The translations under genes were made by a program, and so were the position numbers. Positions 17,148 through 25,025 of a DNA stretch of 36,369 nt are shown one piece after another. Each line of letters begins with the position of its first letter. Positions within the stretch are counted from its first letter, which is position 1. The stretch comes from PXAP01 sp046483315 (lineage in GTDB: Bacteria; Bacteroidota; Bacteroidia; Bacteroidales; PUMT01): assembly GCA_046483315.1 (NCBI GenBank), contig JAWODJ010000030.1, positions 1 through 36,369 of the forward strand, written 5' to 3'. A model generated the notes under the pieces. It made no database searches, was not told the origin of the DNA, and saw only the letters and a list, made by a program, of their open reading frames with translations.

Positions 17148-18272
17148 ATGAAGAAAGTTTTATTTATTGATCGTGACGGTACACTGATAGTGGAACCACC
17201 GGCGGACTACCAGGTAGATACCCTGGAAAAGCTGGAGTTTATGCCGGGTGTTTTCAGGGCCCTTTATAATATCAGGGAGAATCTGGATTATGAACTGGTT
17301 ATCGTTACCAATCAGGACGGATTGGGTACAGATAATTATCCTGAAGGTGATTATCTGAAGGTACAGCAAAAAATGCTTAAAGCATTTGAAAATGAGGGTG
17401 TTGTTTTTGATGATATTCTTGTCGACAGGTCGCTGCCGGGTGAAAACCTTCCTACAAGGAAACCAGGTACAGGACTTCTTAAAAAGTATATGAGCGGAGA
17501 ATATGATCTTGCAAATTCATGGGTTATCGGTGATCGTATGACAGATGTAAAGCTTGCTTATAACCTTGGAGCGGGTGGTATTTTACTGGGTGAAAATTCC
17601 CGGTGGGAAGACGTGAAAAAGGCCTCTCTTGAACAAACCTGCATGCTTGTCTCCGAAAGCTGGGAGGAGATATCCCGGTTTCTGCTTCTTCCAGGGCGCA
17701 AGGCTGAAGTAAAGCGGAAAACATCAGAAACCGATATTGAGATTGCTCTTATAATAGATGGCAATGGAAAAGCTGATATTCAAAGCGGACTTGGTTTTTT
17801 TGACCATATGCTTGAACAGATTGCACGTCATTCGGGGTGTGATTTATATATAAGGGTCAACGGCGACCTGTACAGAGACGAGCATCATACAATAGAAGAT
17901 ACCGGACTGGCTCTTGGCAGGGCTTTTCTTGAGGCGCTCGGCAACAAGAGAGGTATCGGGAGATATGGTTTTTTCCTTCCCATGGATGATTCTGCTGTTC
18001 TTGCAGGTTTAGATTTTGGCGGACGCTCATGGCTTAACTGGGAAGCAGATTTTAAAAGGGAGAAAATAGGTGATGTTCCGACAGAGATGTTCCCTCATTT
18101 TTTTCATTCATTTTGTGAAGAGGCAAAATGTAATCTCTATATAAAAGCGAAAGGTAAAAACGAACACCATAAAATTGAAGCAATATTTAAAGCCTTCGCG
18201 AGGTCTCTTAAGATGGCCGTAAAACGTGAGGCACTGAATTATGAGCTTCCCACTACAAAGGGTTTGTTGTAG
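17148..18272 (+). CDS. hisB: Bifunctional histidinol-phosphatase / imidazoleglycerol-phosphate dehydratase
   Basis: This is a fusion of 374 residues catalysing steps 6 and 8 of the pathway. Residues 1 to about 165 form a HAD-type phosphatase with the DRDGTL nucleophile motif at the start (FIDRDGTLIVEPP), VTNQDGLG and GDRMTDVKLAYNLGAGGILL. From about residue 185 the imidazoleglycerol-phosphate dehydratase follows, with FFDHMLEQIARHSGCDL, the manganese-binding EHHTIEDTGLALG, and near the end the second metal segment NEHHKIEAIFKAFARSLKMAV. This fused arrangement is shared by enterobacteria and Bacteroidota. It begins 32 bases after hisC. Confidence 0.97.
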   Translation: MKKVLFIDRDGTLIVEPPADYQVDTLEKLEFMPGVFRALYNIRENLDYELVIVTNQDGLGTDNYPEGDYLKVQQKMLKAFENEGVVFDDILVDRSLPGENLPTRKPGTGLLKKYMSGEYDLANSWVIGDRMTDVKLAYNLGAGGILLGENSRWEDVKKASLEQTCMLVSESWEEISRFLLLPGRKAEVKRKTSETDIEIALIIDGNGKADIQSGLGFFDHMLEQIARHSGCDLYIRVNGDLYRDEHHTIEDTGLALGRAFLEALGNKRGIGRYGFFLPMDDSAVLAGLDFGGRSWLNWEADFKREKIGDVPTEMFPHFFHSFCEEAKCNLYIKAKGKNEHHKIEAIFKAFARSLKMAVKREALNYELPTTKGLL

Positions 18273-18324
18273 AAATTCTCAGGTCTTTTTACTGACTCGC
18301 CCGGATGCTTAAAATACTATTATT

Positions 18325-18909
18325 GTGAAAGAAAGAATTGTAATAATCAAATACAATGCCGGCAATATCAGATCGGTCGATTTTGCATTGCAACGGCTTG
18401 GTATAAATGCTGATATTACTGATGATCCTGTCAGTATAAGAGCCGCCGACAAGATCATTTTTCCGGGAGTGGGAGAAGCTGCGGGAACGATGGATTACCT
18501 TAAAAAAAGGGGGCTGGATGTGGTTATAAGTCAGCTTAAACAACCTGTTCTGGGTATTTGCCTTGGTATGCAGCTTATGTGCAGCTATTCAGAGGAGAGT
18601 GCAACGGACTGTATTGGTATTTTTAATACGAAGGTCATTAAGTTCAGGGAAGGGAAAGTACCCCATATGGGCTGGAATGCCCTGGAAGATATGACCGGGG
18701 CTTTGTATGATCATTTGAAAAATGGCACATATGTTTATTATGTCCATTCATATTATGTGCCGGTTAATTCTTTTACAACTGCCAGCAGTCTTTACGGACC
18801 CAGGTTTTCTGCTTCAATGCAAAGGGAAAATTTTTATGCAACACAGTATCATCCTGAAAAATCGGGCAGTTATGGTGAGATTATTCTTAAAAACTTCATA
18901 AATCTATGA
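18325..18909 (+). CDS. hisH: Imidazole glycerol phosphate synthase, glutaminase subunit
   Basis: HisH releases ammonia from glutamine and channels it to HisF. The frame has no suitable ATG; GTG at 18325 gives the conserved beginning (ERIVIIKYNAGNIRSVDFALQRLG), so a GTG start is used. The class I amidotransferase triad is complete: C79 in LGICLGMQLM, H176 and E178 in TQYHPEKSG. HMGWN and VHSYYVP are further family segments. Its length is 194 residues, normal. The last four bases (ATGA) overlap the start of hisA. Confidence 0.95.
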   Translation: MKERIVIIKYNAGNIRSVDFALQRLGINADITDDPVSIRAADKIIFPGVGEAAGTMDYLKKRGLDVVISQLKQPVLGICLGMQLMCSYSEESATDCIGIFNTKVIKFREGKVPHMGWNALEDMTGALYDHLKNGTYVYYVHSYYVPVNSFTTASSLYGPRFSASMQRENFYATQYHPEKSGSYGEIILKNFINL

Positions 18910-19631
18910 TTGAACTTATTCCTGCCATAGACCTGATGGATGGCAAATGTGTGCGCCTCAGCAAGGGCGATTTTAAAACGAAGAAGGTTTTTTCATCCGA
19001 TCCCGTTGACATGGCTTTAAGGTTTGAGGATTCGGGTTTCAGGCATCTGCATCTTGTTGATCTTGACGGAGCAGATAAAGGGCGCATTAAGCATTTGAAG
19101 ATACTGGAAAAGATTGCTGCAGGAACAGGGCTGGATACTGATTTCGGCGGCGGGGTGAATAATACCGCTGATGTCCGTTCCATATTCAATTCCGGTGCTA
19201 TGAAGGTCTGTATAGGAAGCATGGCTGTTAAAAACGAGGACGAATTTGATGAGGTACTTGATATTTACGGGCATGAAAAAGTTATTCTTGCAGCCGATGC
19301 CAGGAATGAGAAACTGGTTGTATCAGGCTGGAAAGAAATGACGGGAGTATCACTTTTTGATTATATTGAAAAAATGATTGCTAAAGGTGTTTCGGAAATT
19401 CTTTGCACTGACGTGGATAAAGACGGGATGCTGGAAGGGACATCTGTGAGTTTGTATGAAAGGATTCTGGAAAAATTTCCCGGTTTACGGCTTATTGCCA
19501 GTGGCGGAGTAAGCGGTATCAGGGACATAGAAATACTTGATCGTTCTGCTGTTCCGGCGGTTGTTTTTGGAAAGGCCTTTTATGAAGGAAAACTGAAAAT
19601 AGAAGAGATGAGGCACTATATTAATTACTGA
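18906..19631 (+). CDS. hisA: Phosphoribosylformimino-AICAR-phosphate isomerase
   Basis: HisA isomerises ProFAR to PRFAR in a (beta/alpha)8 barrel of 241 residues. The catalytic base is in IPAIDLMDGKCVRLSKGDF (D9), the first phosphate site is in TDFGGGVN and the second half-barrel carries CTDVDKDGMLEGTS and LIASGGVSGIRDIEIL. HLVDLDGADKGRIKHL is a typical HisA stretch. It overlaps hisH by 4 bases and precedes hisF by 4 bases, so translation of the three is probably coupled. Confidence 0.95.
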   Translation: MIELIPAIDLMDGKCVRLSKGDFKTKKVFSSDPVDMALRFEDSGFRHLHLVDLDGADKGRIKHLKILEKIAAGTGLDTDFGGGVNNTADVRSIFNSGAMKVCIGSMAVKNEDEFDEVLDIYGHEKVILAADARNEKLVVSGWKEMTGVSLFDYIEKMIAKGVSEILCTDVDKDGMLEGTSVSLYERILEKFPGLRLIASGGVSGIRDIEILDRSAVPAVVFGKAFYEGKLKIEEMRHYINY

Positions 19632-19635
19632 TGAT

Positions 19636-20391
19636 ATGCTTGCAAAAAGAATTATACCCTGCCTGGATGTACTGGACGGGAAAGTTGTAAAAGGAATAAA
19701 TTTTGTTAATCTCAAGGAAGTGGGAGACCCTGTCACTCATGGAGCATGGTACTCTGAACAGGGTGCAGATGAACTCGTATATCTTGATATTACGGCGACA
19801 CATGAAAAGAGAAAACTGTTGAGTGAACTGGTAAGAAGGATTGCGGAGAATATCAATATCCCCTTTACGGTGGGTGGCGGCGTCAGCCACCTGCAGGATG
19901 CCGATGCCCTTTTAAATGCGGGAGCTGACAAGATCAGTGTTAACTCGGCAGTTATCATGAATCCTTCACTTATTGACCAGATCGCCAGATCTTTTGGCAG
20001 CCAGTTCCTCGTTGTCGCTATAGATGCCAGGAATGTTGACGGTCGGTGGGTGGTATACCGGAATGGCGGGAGGATAGCAACCGACCGTGAGCTTTTTGAA
20101 TGGGCAAGTGAAGTATGGATGCGCGGGGCGGGAGAGATACTCTTTACATCAATGGATCATGATGGTGTGAAAACAGGTTATGCATGCCATGAGCTGTCAA
20201 TGCTTTCTGAAACCCTTCCCATACCTGTCATAGCCTCAGGGGGCGCAGGCTCACCACAAGATTTTCTTGATGCTTTTACCACCGGAAAAGCTGATGCAGC
20301 TCTTGCTGCCAGTGTATTTCATTATAATGAGATTTCAATTCCAGAATTGAAAAGATACCTGCAGGATAATAATATAACAGTAAGATTTTAA
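19636..20391 (+). CDS. hisF: Imidazole glycerol phosphate synthase, cyclase subunit
   Basis: HisF uses ammonia from HisH to convert PRFAR into imidazole glycerol phosphate and AICAR. The barrel begins MLAKRIIPCLDVLDGKVVKG, with catalytic D11; the second catalytic aspartate is in FLVVAIDARNVDG. Phosphate-binding and barrel segments IPFTVGGGVSHLQDADALLNAGADKISVNSAV, EILFTSMDHDGVKTGY and PVIASGGAGSPQDF are all intact. Its 251 residues are the normal length. AICAR made here feeds purine synthesis. Confidence 0.97.
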   Translation: MLAKRIIPCLDVLDGKVVKGINFVNLKEVGDPVTHGAWYSEQGADELVYLDITATHEKRKLLSELVRRIAENINIPFTVGGGVSHLQDADALLNAGADKISVNSAVIMNPSLIDQIARSFGSQFLVVAIDARNVDGRWVVYRNGGRIATDRELFEWASEVWMRGAGEILFTSMDHDGVKTGYACHELSMLSETLPIPVIASGGAGSPQDFLDAFTTGKADAALAASVFHYNEISIPELKRYLQDNNITVRF

Positions 20392-20395
20392 TATT

Positions 20396-20989
20396 ATGCA
20401 AATTGATTTTAATAAAGGCGGTGGACTGGTACCTGTAATTGTTCAGGATGCCGTCACCCTGAAAGTGCTCATGCATGCCTGGATGAGTCCGGAAGCCTAT
20501 GAGCTAACGAAAAAAACAGGAAAGGCAACTTTTTTCAGCCGGTCAAGAAACAAGATATGGGAAAAGGGTGAGACCAGTGGTAACTGGCTTAAAGTTACCG
20601 ATATATCGGTTGATTGCGACGGTGACACTCTCTTACTGAAGGTTGTGCCTGGAGGTCCGGTCTGTCATACAGGAGCCGATACCTGTTTTGGCGATGTTAA
20701 TAAGGGGGATATCACATTTCTGAATAAACTGGATGAGATTATTGCCGGCAGAAAAAGGGAGCTTCCTGAAAATTCCTATACGACAGCACTGTTCAAAGCT
20801 GGACTGAACAAAATTGCCCAAAAGGTCGGGGAGGAGGCAGTCGAACTGATAATTGAATCAAAGGACAGTAATGATGATCTTTTCCTGAATGAGTCCGCCG
20901 ATCTGCTTTTTCATCTCATGGTTCTGCTCAGAGAGAAGGGTTTTTCAATGACAGATGTAATTTCAGTTCTTGAAAAAAGGCACTCCTGA
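20396..20989 (+). CDS. hisI: Bifunctional phosphoribosyl-AMP cyclohydrolase / phosphoribosyl-ATP pyrophosphatase
   Basis: This HisIE fusion of 197 residues does steps 2 and 3. Residues 1 to about 100 form the cyclohydrolase: HAWMSPEAYELTKKTGKATFFSRSRNKIWEKGETSGN, the metal-site DCDGDTLLLKV and the conserved cysteines in GPVCHTGADTCF. Residues about 108-197 form the alpha-helical pyrophosphatase, with SYTTALFKAGLNKIAQKVGEEAVELIIES and the acidic NESADLLFHLMVLL, which bind Mg-PRATP. It is the last his gene, 4 bases after hisF. No convincing terminator was seen after it, only a weak 6-bp stem overlapping the stop. Confidence 0.96.
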   Translation: MQIDFNKGGGLVPVIVQDAVTLKVLMHAWMSPEAYELTKKTGKATFFSRSRNKIWEKGETSGNWLKVTDISVDCDGDTLLLKVVPGGPVCHTGADTCFGDVNKGDITFLNKLDEIIAGRKRELPENSYTTALFKAGLNKIAQKVGEEAVELIIESKDSNDDLFLNESADLLFHLMVLLREKGFSMTDVISVLEKRHS

Positions 20990-21021
20990 TATTTATTCAG
21001 GATTAAATGAAAATCAGTGTG

Positions 21022-21053
21022 TTGAGAGTAATCATTAACTTCCTGTATCTTTC
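21022..21053 (+). promoter_or_regulatory. Candidate promoter of the cytochrome c peroxidase gene
   Basis: TTG (21022-21024) and TATCTTTC (21046-21053; seven of eight to TAnnTTTG) are separated by 21 bases. A start near 21060 would leave a leader of about 15 bases before the ATG at 21075. This would make the gene independent of the his operon. Confidence 0.4.
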
Positions 21054-21074
21054 AAGTTTGAAATAATATGTATT

Positions 21075-22160
21075 ATGGGTGTCAGTAAGAGAATATTTGC
21101 TTCATCTGCAATAGTGCTGTCATTATCAGCCTTTTTGTTTTTTATGTTGAATAATTGTGGTCAGACTGGCAACGGAGATGAAAGCTATGAACAAAGGATT
21201 TTAAACCAGGCTTCGGTGTTTTTCAGACCAATGCCTGAAAATGCCTTCAGAAACGGACAGGAGGCTTCCGAAGAGCTTATTGAACTGGGTAAAATGCTCT
21301 ATTATGAGCCCCGGTTATCAAGAAGCGGTCTGATAAGCTGCCATACATGCCATAATTTTGCACTGGCAGGAGTTGACAACCTGCCCGTGTCAATAGGGCA
21401 CCAGTGGCAGAAAGGTCCCCGGAATGCACCCACGGTGCTCAATGCAGCACTTCACAGCACACAATTTCTGGATGGAAGCGAACCCGATGTTGAATCACAG
21501 GCCCTTTTGCCCATCCTTGATTCTGTTGAGATGGCGTCAACAGAAGAACGGGTTCTTGCTTTTCTGGGTTCAATTCCCGAATACGCGGAACGATTCCGGG
21601 TTGCGTTCCCCGATGAACCCGATCCACTTACATATAATAATGCAGGTATTGCCATCGGTGCTTTTGAAAGGATACTTCTTACATACTCCCGTTTTGACAG
21701 ATTTATTAATGGAGATGTCAGAGCACTTGATCAACAGGAACTTGAAGGTCTTGAAACCTTTATGCGTGTGGGGTGTATTACATGCCATGTACGGGAAACT
21801 TTTGGTGGACAAACTTTTGCTAAATTTATTACTCCGCATGAACTTTCCGGCGAAGTTGAGCCAGATTTAGGCAGGTTTGAAGTAACAGGCAGGGAAGAGG
21901 ACAGGCATTTCTTTAAGGTGCCGTCTCTTCTCAATGTTGCCGAAACTTATCCCTATTTCCATGATGGCAGTGAGTGGTCTTTGACTGCTGCAATAGATGA
22001 AATAGCACAATCACAGCTTGCTATTGAACTGAGTGATAAAGAGTTGAATGATCTGGTCAGTTTTATGCAGGCCTTATCGGGTGAAGTTCCTGAGTATGCA
22101 CGGCTTATGCCTTCTTTACCTCCTTCATCTCATGACACTCCGCTACCGGTGTTCGACTGA
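21075..22160 (+). CDS. Diheme cytochrome c peroxidase / MauG-like protein, probable lipoprotein
   Basis: This exported protein of 361 residues has two CxxCH heme-c sites: SCHTCHNFALAGVD (C89, C92, H93) and GCITCHVRETFGG (C234, C237, H238). The order and spacing, together with LGKMLYYEPRLSRSGLISC and RNAPTVLNAALHSTQFLDGS, place it in the CCP/MauG family, which reduces hydrogen peroxide with electrons from small c-type cytochromes, or in some members oxidises protein residues. The N-terminus has a hydrophobic segment ending in MLNNC (C28), a relaxed lipobox acceptable in Bacteroidota, so it is likely anchored in the periplasm. FHDGSEWSLTAAIDEIAQSQL is the conserved C-terminal part. Whether it is a true peroxidase or a MauG-like oxidase cannot be settled from sequence. 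Confidence 0.9.
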   Translation: MGVSKRIFASSAIVLSLSAFLFFMLNNCGQTGNGDESYEQRILNQASVFFRPMPENAFRNGQEASEELIELGKMLYYEPRLSRSGLISCHTCHNFALAGVDNLPVSIGHQWQKGPRNAPTVLNAALHSTQFLDGSEPDVESQALLPILDSVEMASTEERVLAFLGSIPEYAERFRVAFPDEPDPLTYNNAGIAIGAFERILLTYSRFDRFINGDVRALDQQELEGLETFMRVGCITCHVRETFGGQTFAKFITPHELSGEVEPDLGRFEVTGREEDRHFFKVPSLLNVAETYPYFHDGSEWSLTAAIDEIAQSQLAIELSDKELNDLVSFMQALSGEVPEYARLMPSLPPSSHDTPLPVFD

Positions 22161-22273
22161 TGATAAAACTTATCTTTTTTCTTCTTTGTTACAAGCTTCT
22201 GTATTTTCAACCATAGCCGGCCCTGATTTTGGTTTTATAAATACAAATATATTTATATACAGATATAACTAAA

Positions 22274-22289
22274 CTCAATAAATATTGAG
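22274..22289 (+). repeat. Perfect 7-bp inverted repeat upstream of the BCCT gene
   Basis: CTCAATA and TATTGAG flank a 2-base centre (AA). The site lies about 65 bases upstream of the candidate promoter of the transporter cluster and could be an operator for a dimeric regulator; no T-run follows, so it is a poor terminator for the upstream gene. Confidence 0.4.
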
Positions 22290-22340
22290 CTTATACCGGG
22301 ATTAATTTTATAAAAAATTTTATTCGGAAATAATGATTGA

Positions 22341-22348
22341 TAACTTTG
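22341..22348 (+). promoter_or_regulatory. Candidate -7 promoter box for the BCCT cluster
   Basis: TAACTTTG is an exact TAnnTTTG match, 104 bases before the transporter ATG. No clear -33 TTTG is present. Transcription would begin near 22355, leaving a leader of about 98 bases that is much more GC-rich and structured than the sequence around it. Confidence 0.42.
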
Positions 22349-22354
22349 TAATTC

Positions 22355-22452
22355 TTTACGAATCACACATGTCTTCCGGGCAAAGCCCCGCCAGGATATT
22401 ACCGTGACCAGAGGACACGGGTTTCAAAGATTAACTAAATAGAATATTGTGT
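22355..22452 (+). ncRNA. Structured 5' leader of unknown type before the BCCT gene
   Basis: Two hairpins can be drawn: GGGC-AAA-GCCC (22378-22388) and CCGTG (22402-22406) with CACGG (22416-22420) around a 9-base loop. Both lie in a GC-rich island inside an AT-rich intergenic region, just downstream of a TAnnTTTG box and about 30 bases before the ATG at 22453. I do not recognise it as any riboswitch class I can recall. It may be a cis-regulatory RNA for osmolyte uptake, or simply a stable leader. The start is set from the inferred promoter and is approximate. Confidence 0.35.
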
Positions 22453-24084
22453 ATGAAAAAAAATATACAAAATCAATCTGACCCCGATACCCACCTTAAA
22501 AGTAAAAACAAATATTTTGATGTAGACCATTTCGTTTTCTGGATTTCTGCTTTTCTTATTATTTTCTTTATTTCAATCACTCTGCTTGTTGGAGAGCCAA
22601 TGGATCAGGTTTTTGCTGTTATCCAGGACCGAATATCAGAAAACGGCGGCTGGTTTTTTGTCCTGGCAGTAAACTTGTTTCTTGTTTTCTCCCTTTCAGT
22701 TGCATTCGGGAAATTCGGCGATATAAGGCTTGGCGGAAGCAGGGCTGAGCCGGAGTTTTCAAAATTGTCCTGGTTTGCAATGTTATTCAGTGCGGGAATG
22801 GGTATCGGCATACTTTTCTGGAGTGTAGGTGAGCCTGTTTTGCATTATGTTTCACCTCCCACAGGTTCAGGCGGATCGGTTTTCTCTGCACAAAAATCAA
22901 TGCAGTATACATTTCTGCACTGGGGATTTCATGCCTGGGGCATTTATGCGCTGGTGGGCATGTCTCTTGCATTCTTTACATTTAACAGGAAACTGCCGCT
23001 TACCATTAGTTCGGTTTTTCATCCCCTTATCGGGGAAAGAATTCACGGAGGGCTGGGAAAATCAATAAATGTTCTTGCTGTTGTGGCAACTTTGTTCGGA
23101 CTTGCCACTTCACTGGGACTGGGTGTACAGCAGGTCAGTGCAGGACTGAGTCATCTTACAGGAATAGAAGATAATACCACGCTGCAGGTTATTCTTATAG
23201 GTGCCATTACCCTGGCTGCCACAGCATCGGTAGTGGCCGGCCTCAGTGCAGGCGTAAAAAGGCTGAGCCAGATGAATATTATTATTGGAGCGGCTTTCCT
23301 TGCTTTTATAATTATTGTCGGTCCTACCTTGTTCATACTTGGATCATTTGTCCAGAATCTGGGTGCTTACCTTCAGAATTTTTTTGAGCTGAGTTTCTGG
23401 ACTGAGACCTATCAGCAATCGGACTGGCAAAAAAGCTGGACCGTTTTCTACTGGGCATGGTGGATAAGCTGGTCTCCCTTTGTTGGCATGTTCATTGCCC
23501 GTATATCGAGGGGAAGAACATTAAGGGAATTCATACTAGGTGTACTGATTGTACCTACATTGCTTACTTTTCTCTGGCTATCTTCATTCGGAGGGTCAGC
23601 ACTTTTTCTCGAACTTAACGGAATGGCTGATGTGGCAACCGCTGTTCAGGACAATGTGGCGACGTCGCTCTTCGTTTTACTTGAACAGTTCCCTCTGGGC
23701 ATTGTAACATCAATTGTTGGTATTGTGCTGGTTACAAGCTTCTTTGTAACTTCATCCGACTCCGGATCTTTGGTAGTGGACAGTCTCACTGCCGGAGGGA
23801 AACTTGATGCACCGGTTCCCCAGCGTGTCTTCTGGGCAATGACTGAAGGAGCAGTTGCAGCGGTTCTGCTCATAGGAGGCGGATTGGGGGCATTGCAGAC
23901 TGCCGCTATCATTACCGGGCTGCCATTTGCCCTTATACTGATAATAATGGCATACAGCCTGGTAAAAGGACTGAGAGAGGAGCACAGCAGGATGGTAAGT
24001 TATGAACTTGAAAAAGAGAAAAAATCATACCGGGATACCATCAGTGATATGATAGCCAAAAGGGAGAAAAACAAACAAAAATAA
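22453..24084 (+). CDS. BCCT-family betaine/choline/carnitine secondary transporter
   Basis: This is a sodium- or proton-coupled importer of quaternary ammonium compounds such as glycine betaine, 543 residues, about 12 membrane helices. The longest frame uses TTG at 22447; ATG two codons later is preferred. The substrate/ion loop in helix 3 reads SAGMGIGILFWSVGEPVLHY, and GMGIG is the form found in sodium-coupled betaine transporters, not the carnitine antiporter. Helix 4 has HWGFHAWGIYALVG, and the family signature WTVFYWAWWISWSPFVGMFIARISRGRTLREF is complete with its tryptophan cluster. The last 40 residues are a highly charged cytoplasmic tail; in BetP such a tail senses osmotic stress. It is the first gene of a three-gene cluster. 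Confidence 0.93.
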   Translation: MKKNIQNQSDPDTHLKSKNKYFDVDHFVFWISAFLIIFFISITLLVGEPMDQVFAVIQDRISENGGWFFVLAVNLFLVFSLSVAFGKFGDIRLGGSRAEPEFSKLSWFAMLFSAGMGIGILFWSVGEPVLHYVSPPTGSGGSVFSAQKSMQYTFLHWGFHAWGIYALVGMSLAFFTFNRKLPLTISSVFHPLIGERIHGGLGKSINVLAVVATLFGLATSLGLGVQQVSAGLSHLTGIEDNTTLQVILIGAITLAATASVVAGLSAGVKRLSQMNIIIGAAFLAFIIIVGPTLFILGSFVQNLGAYLQNFFELSFWTETYQQSDWQKSWTVFYWAWWISWSPFVGMFIARISRGRTLREFILGVLIVPTLLTFLWLSSFGGSALFLELNGMADVATAVQDNVATSLFVLLEQFPLGIVTSIVGIVLVTSFFVTSSDSGSLVVDSLTAGGKLDAPVPQRVFWAMTEGAVAAVLLIGGGLGALQTAAIITGLPFALILIIMAYSLVKGLREEHSRMVSYELEKEKKSYRDTISDMIAKREKNKQK

Positions 24085-24096
24085 AAGTTCATTCCA

Positions 24097-25014
24097 ATGC
24101 ACAAATTCAATAATTTGCTTATTTGCCTTGACCTTACTGAAATGGATTATTTCCTGATCAGTTACACAAATTTTATTGTCCGAATTTTAAAGCCGGATAA
24201 GCTGACCTTCATCCATGTTATGGAGACCTATGATATTCCTGATGAGATTATGGAGTCATTTCAAGATACAGACAAAGATCTGAATGAGATAATAAGAGAG
24301 GAACTGGAAGAACGAATAGAAAACGGACTTTCTGTTAAGGATGATGTAGATTATAACCTGGTTCTTGAGGAGGGACTGACGACGGAAAAGATTATTCACT
24401 ATGCAGGAAAAAATAAAATTGACCTGAGTATTATAGGTAAAAAGATCGGCTATAGCGGAAAAGGAAGCGTTGCCAGGAAAATTGTCGGACTGATTCCCTC
24501 ATCAGTGCTTGTAGTAAGTGAAACAAGCCAGCAAAGATTCGATAAACTGCTTGTTAGAATGGATTTTACTGTCATGGCACGGACTACACTTTTTATGGCC
24601 CAAACCATATCCCGGTTAACCGGGGCATCTGTAGAGTGTCACCATGTTTATAAACTTCCTCTCAACTATTTTCCGAGACAAACTCCTGAAAATATAAAAA
24701 AGCTGAAAGTGCAGGTAGGGAAAATTGTTAAAAAGGAATATGAAAAGTTTATCAGGAATATTAAAATTGAGGATGCTCCCCCGTGTACTTATTCTCTCGA
24801 GATCCAGTCCGATGAATCACAACTTTTATATAATCATGCAATCAAGAATCAAATTGACCTGATATTAACGGGCACAAAGATAAAATCGTCACTGGCAAAC
24901 CTTATCCTTGACAGCACTTCAGAGAAGCTGGTTGGCGGGGATAAGAGCATTCCTGTTATGGTGGTTAAAGATCATAAAAAATCCGTCGGATTTTTAAAAG
25001 CAATATTTGAATAA
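24097..25014 (+). CDS. Tandem-domain universal stress protein (UspA family)
   Basis: This is a cytosolic protein of 305 residues with two Usp domains, about 1-145 and 147-300. The first domain begins with the typical NLLICLDLTEMDYFLISYTNFIVRIL and ends with a glycine-rich nucleotide loop (residues about 114-126, IGKKIGYSGKGSVA) and SSVLVVSE. The second domain ends TGTKIKSSLANLILDSTSEKLV and IPVMVVKDHKK, where most of the loop glycines are missing, so only the first domain is likely to bind ATP. It starts 12 bases after the transporter and 11 bases precede the binding protein, so it is in their operon. In Halomonas the Usp protein TeaD regulates the ectoine TRAP transporter TeaABC; a similar role in tuning the BCCT carrier is an inference. 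Confidence 0.88.
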   Translation: MHKFNNLLICLDLTEMDYFLISYTNFIVRILKPDKLTFIHVMETYDIPDEIMESFQDTDKDLNEIIREELEERIENGLSVKDDVDYNLVLEEGLTTEKIIHYAGKNKIDLSIIGKKIGYSGKGSVARKIVGLIPSSVLVVSETSQQRFDKLLVRMDFTVMARTTLFMAQTISRLTGASVECHHVYKLPLNYFPRQTPENIKKLKVQVGKIVKKEYEKFIRNIKIEDAPPCTYSLEIQSDESQLLYNHAIKNQIDLILTGTKIKSSLANLILDSTSEKLVGGDKSIPVMVVKDHKKSVGFLKAIFE

Positions 25015-25025
25015 AAACCTCAATT

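Noticed and set aside
20984..21002. Hairpin TCCTGA/TCAGGA at the hisIE stop as operon terminator
   Set aside because: Only 6 bp, includes the stop codon, and no T-tract follows.
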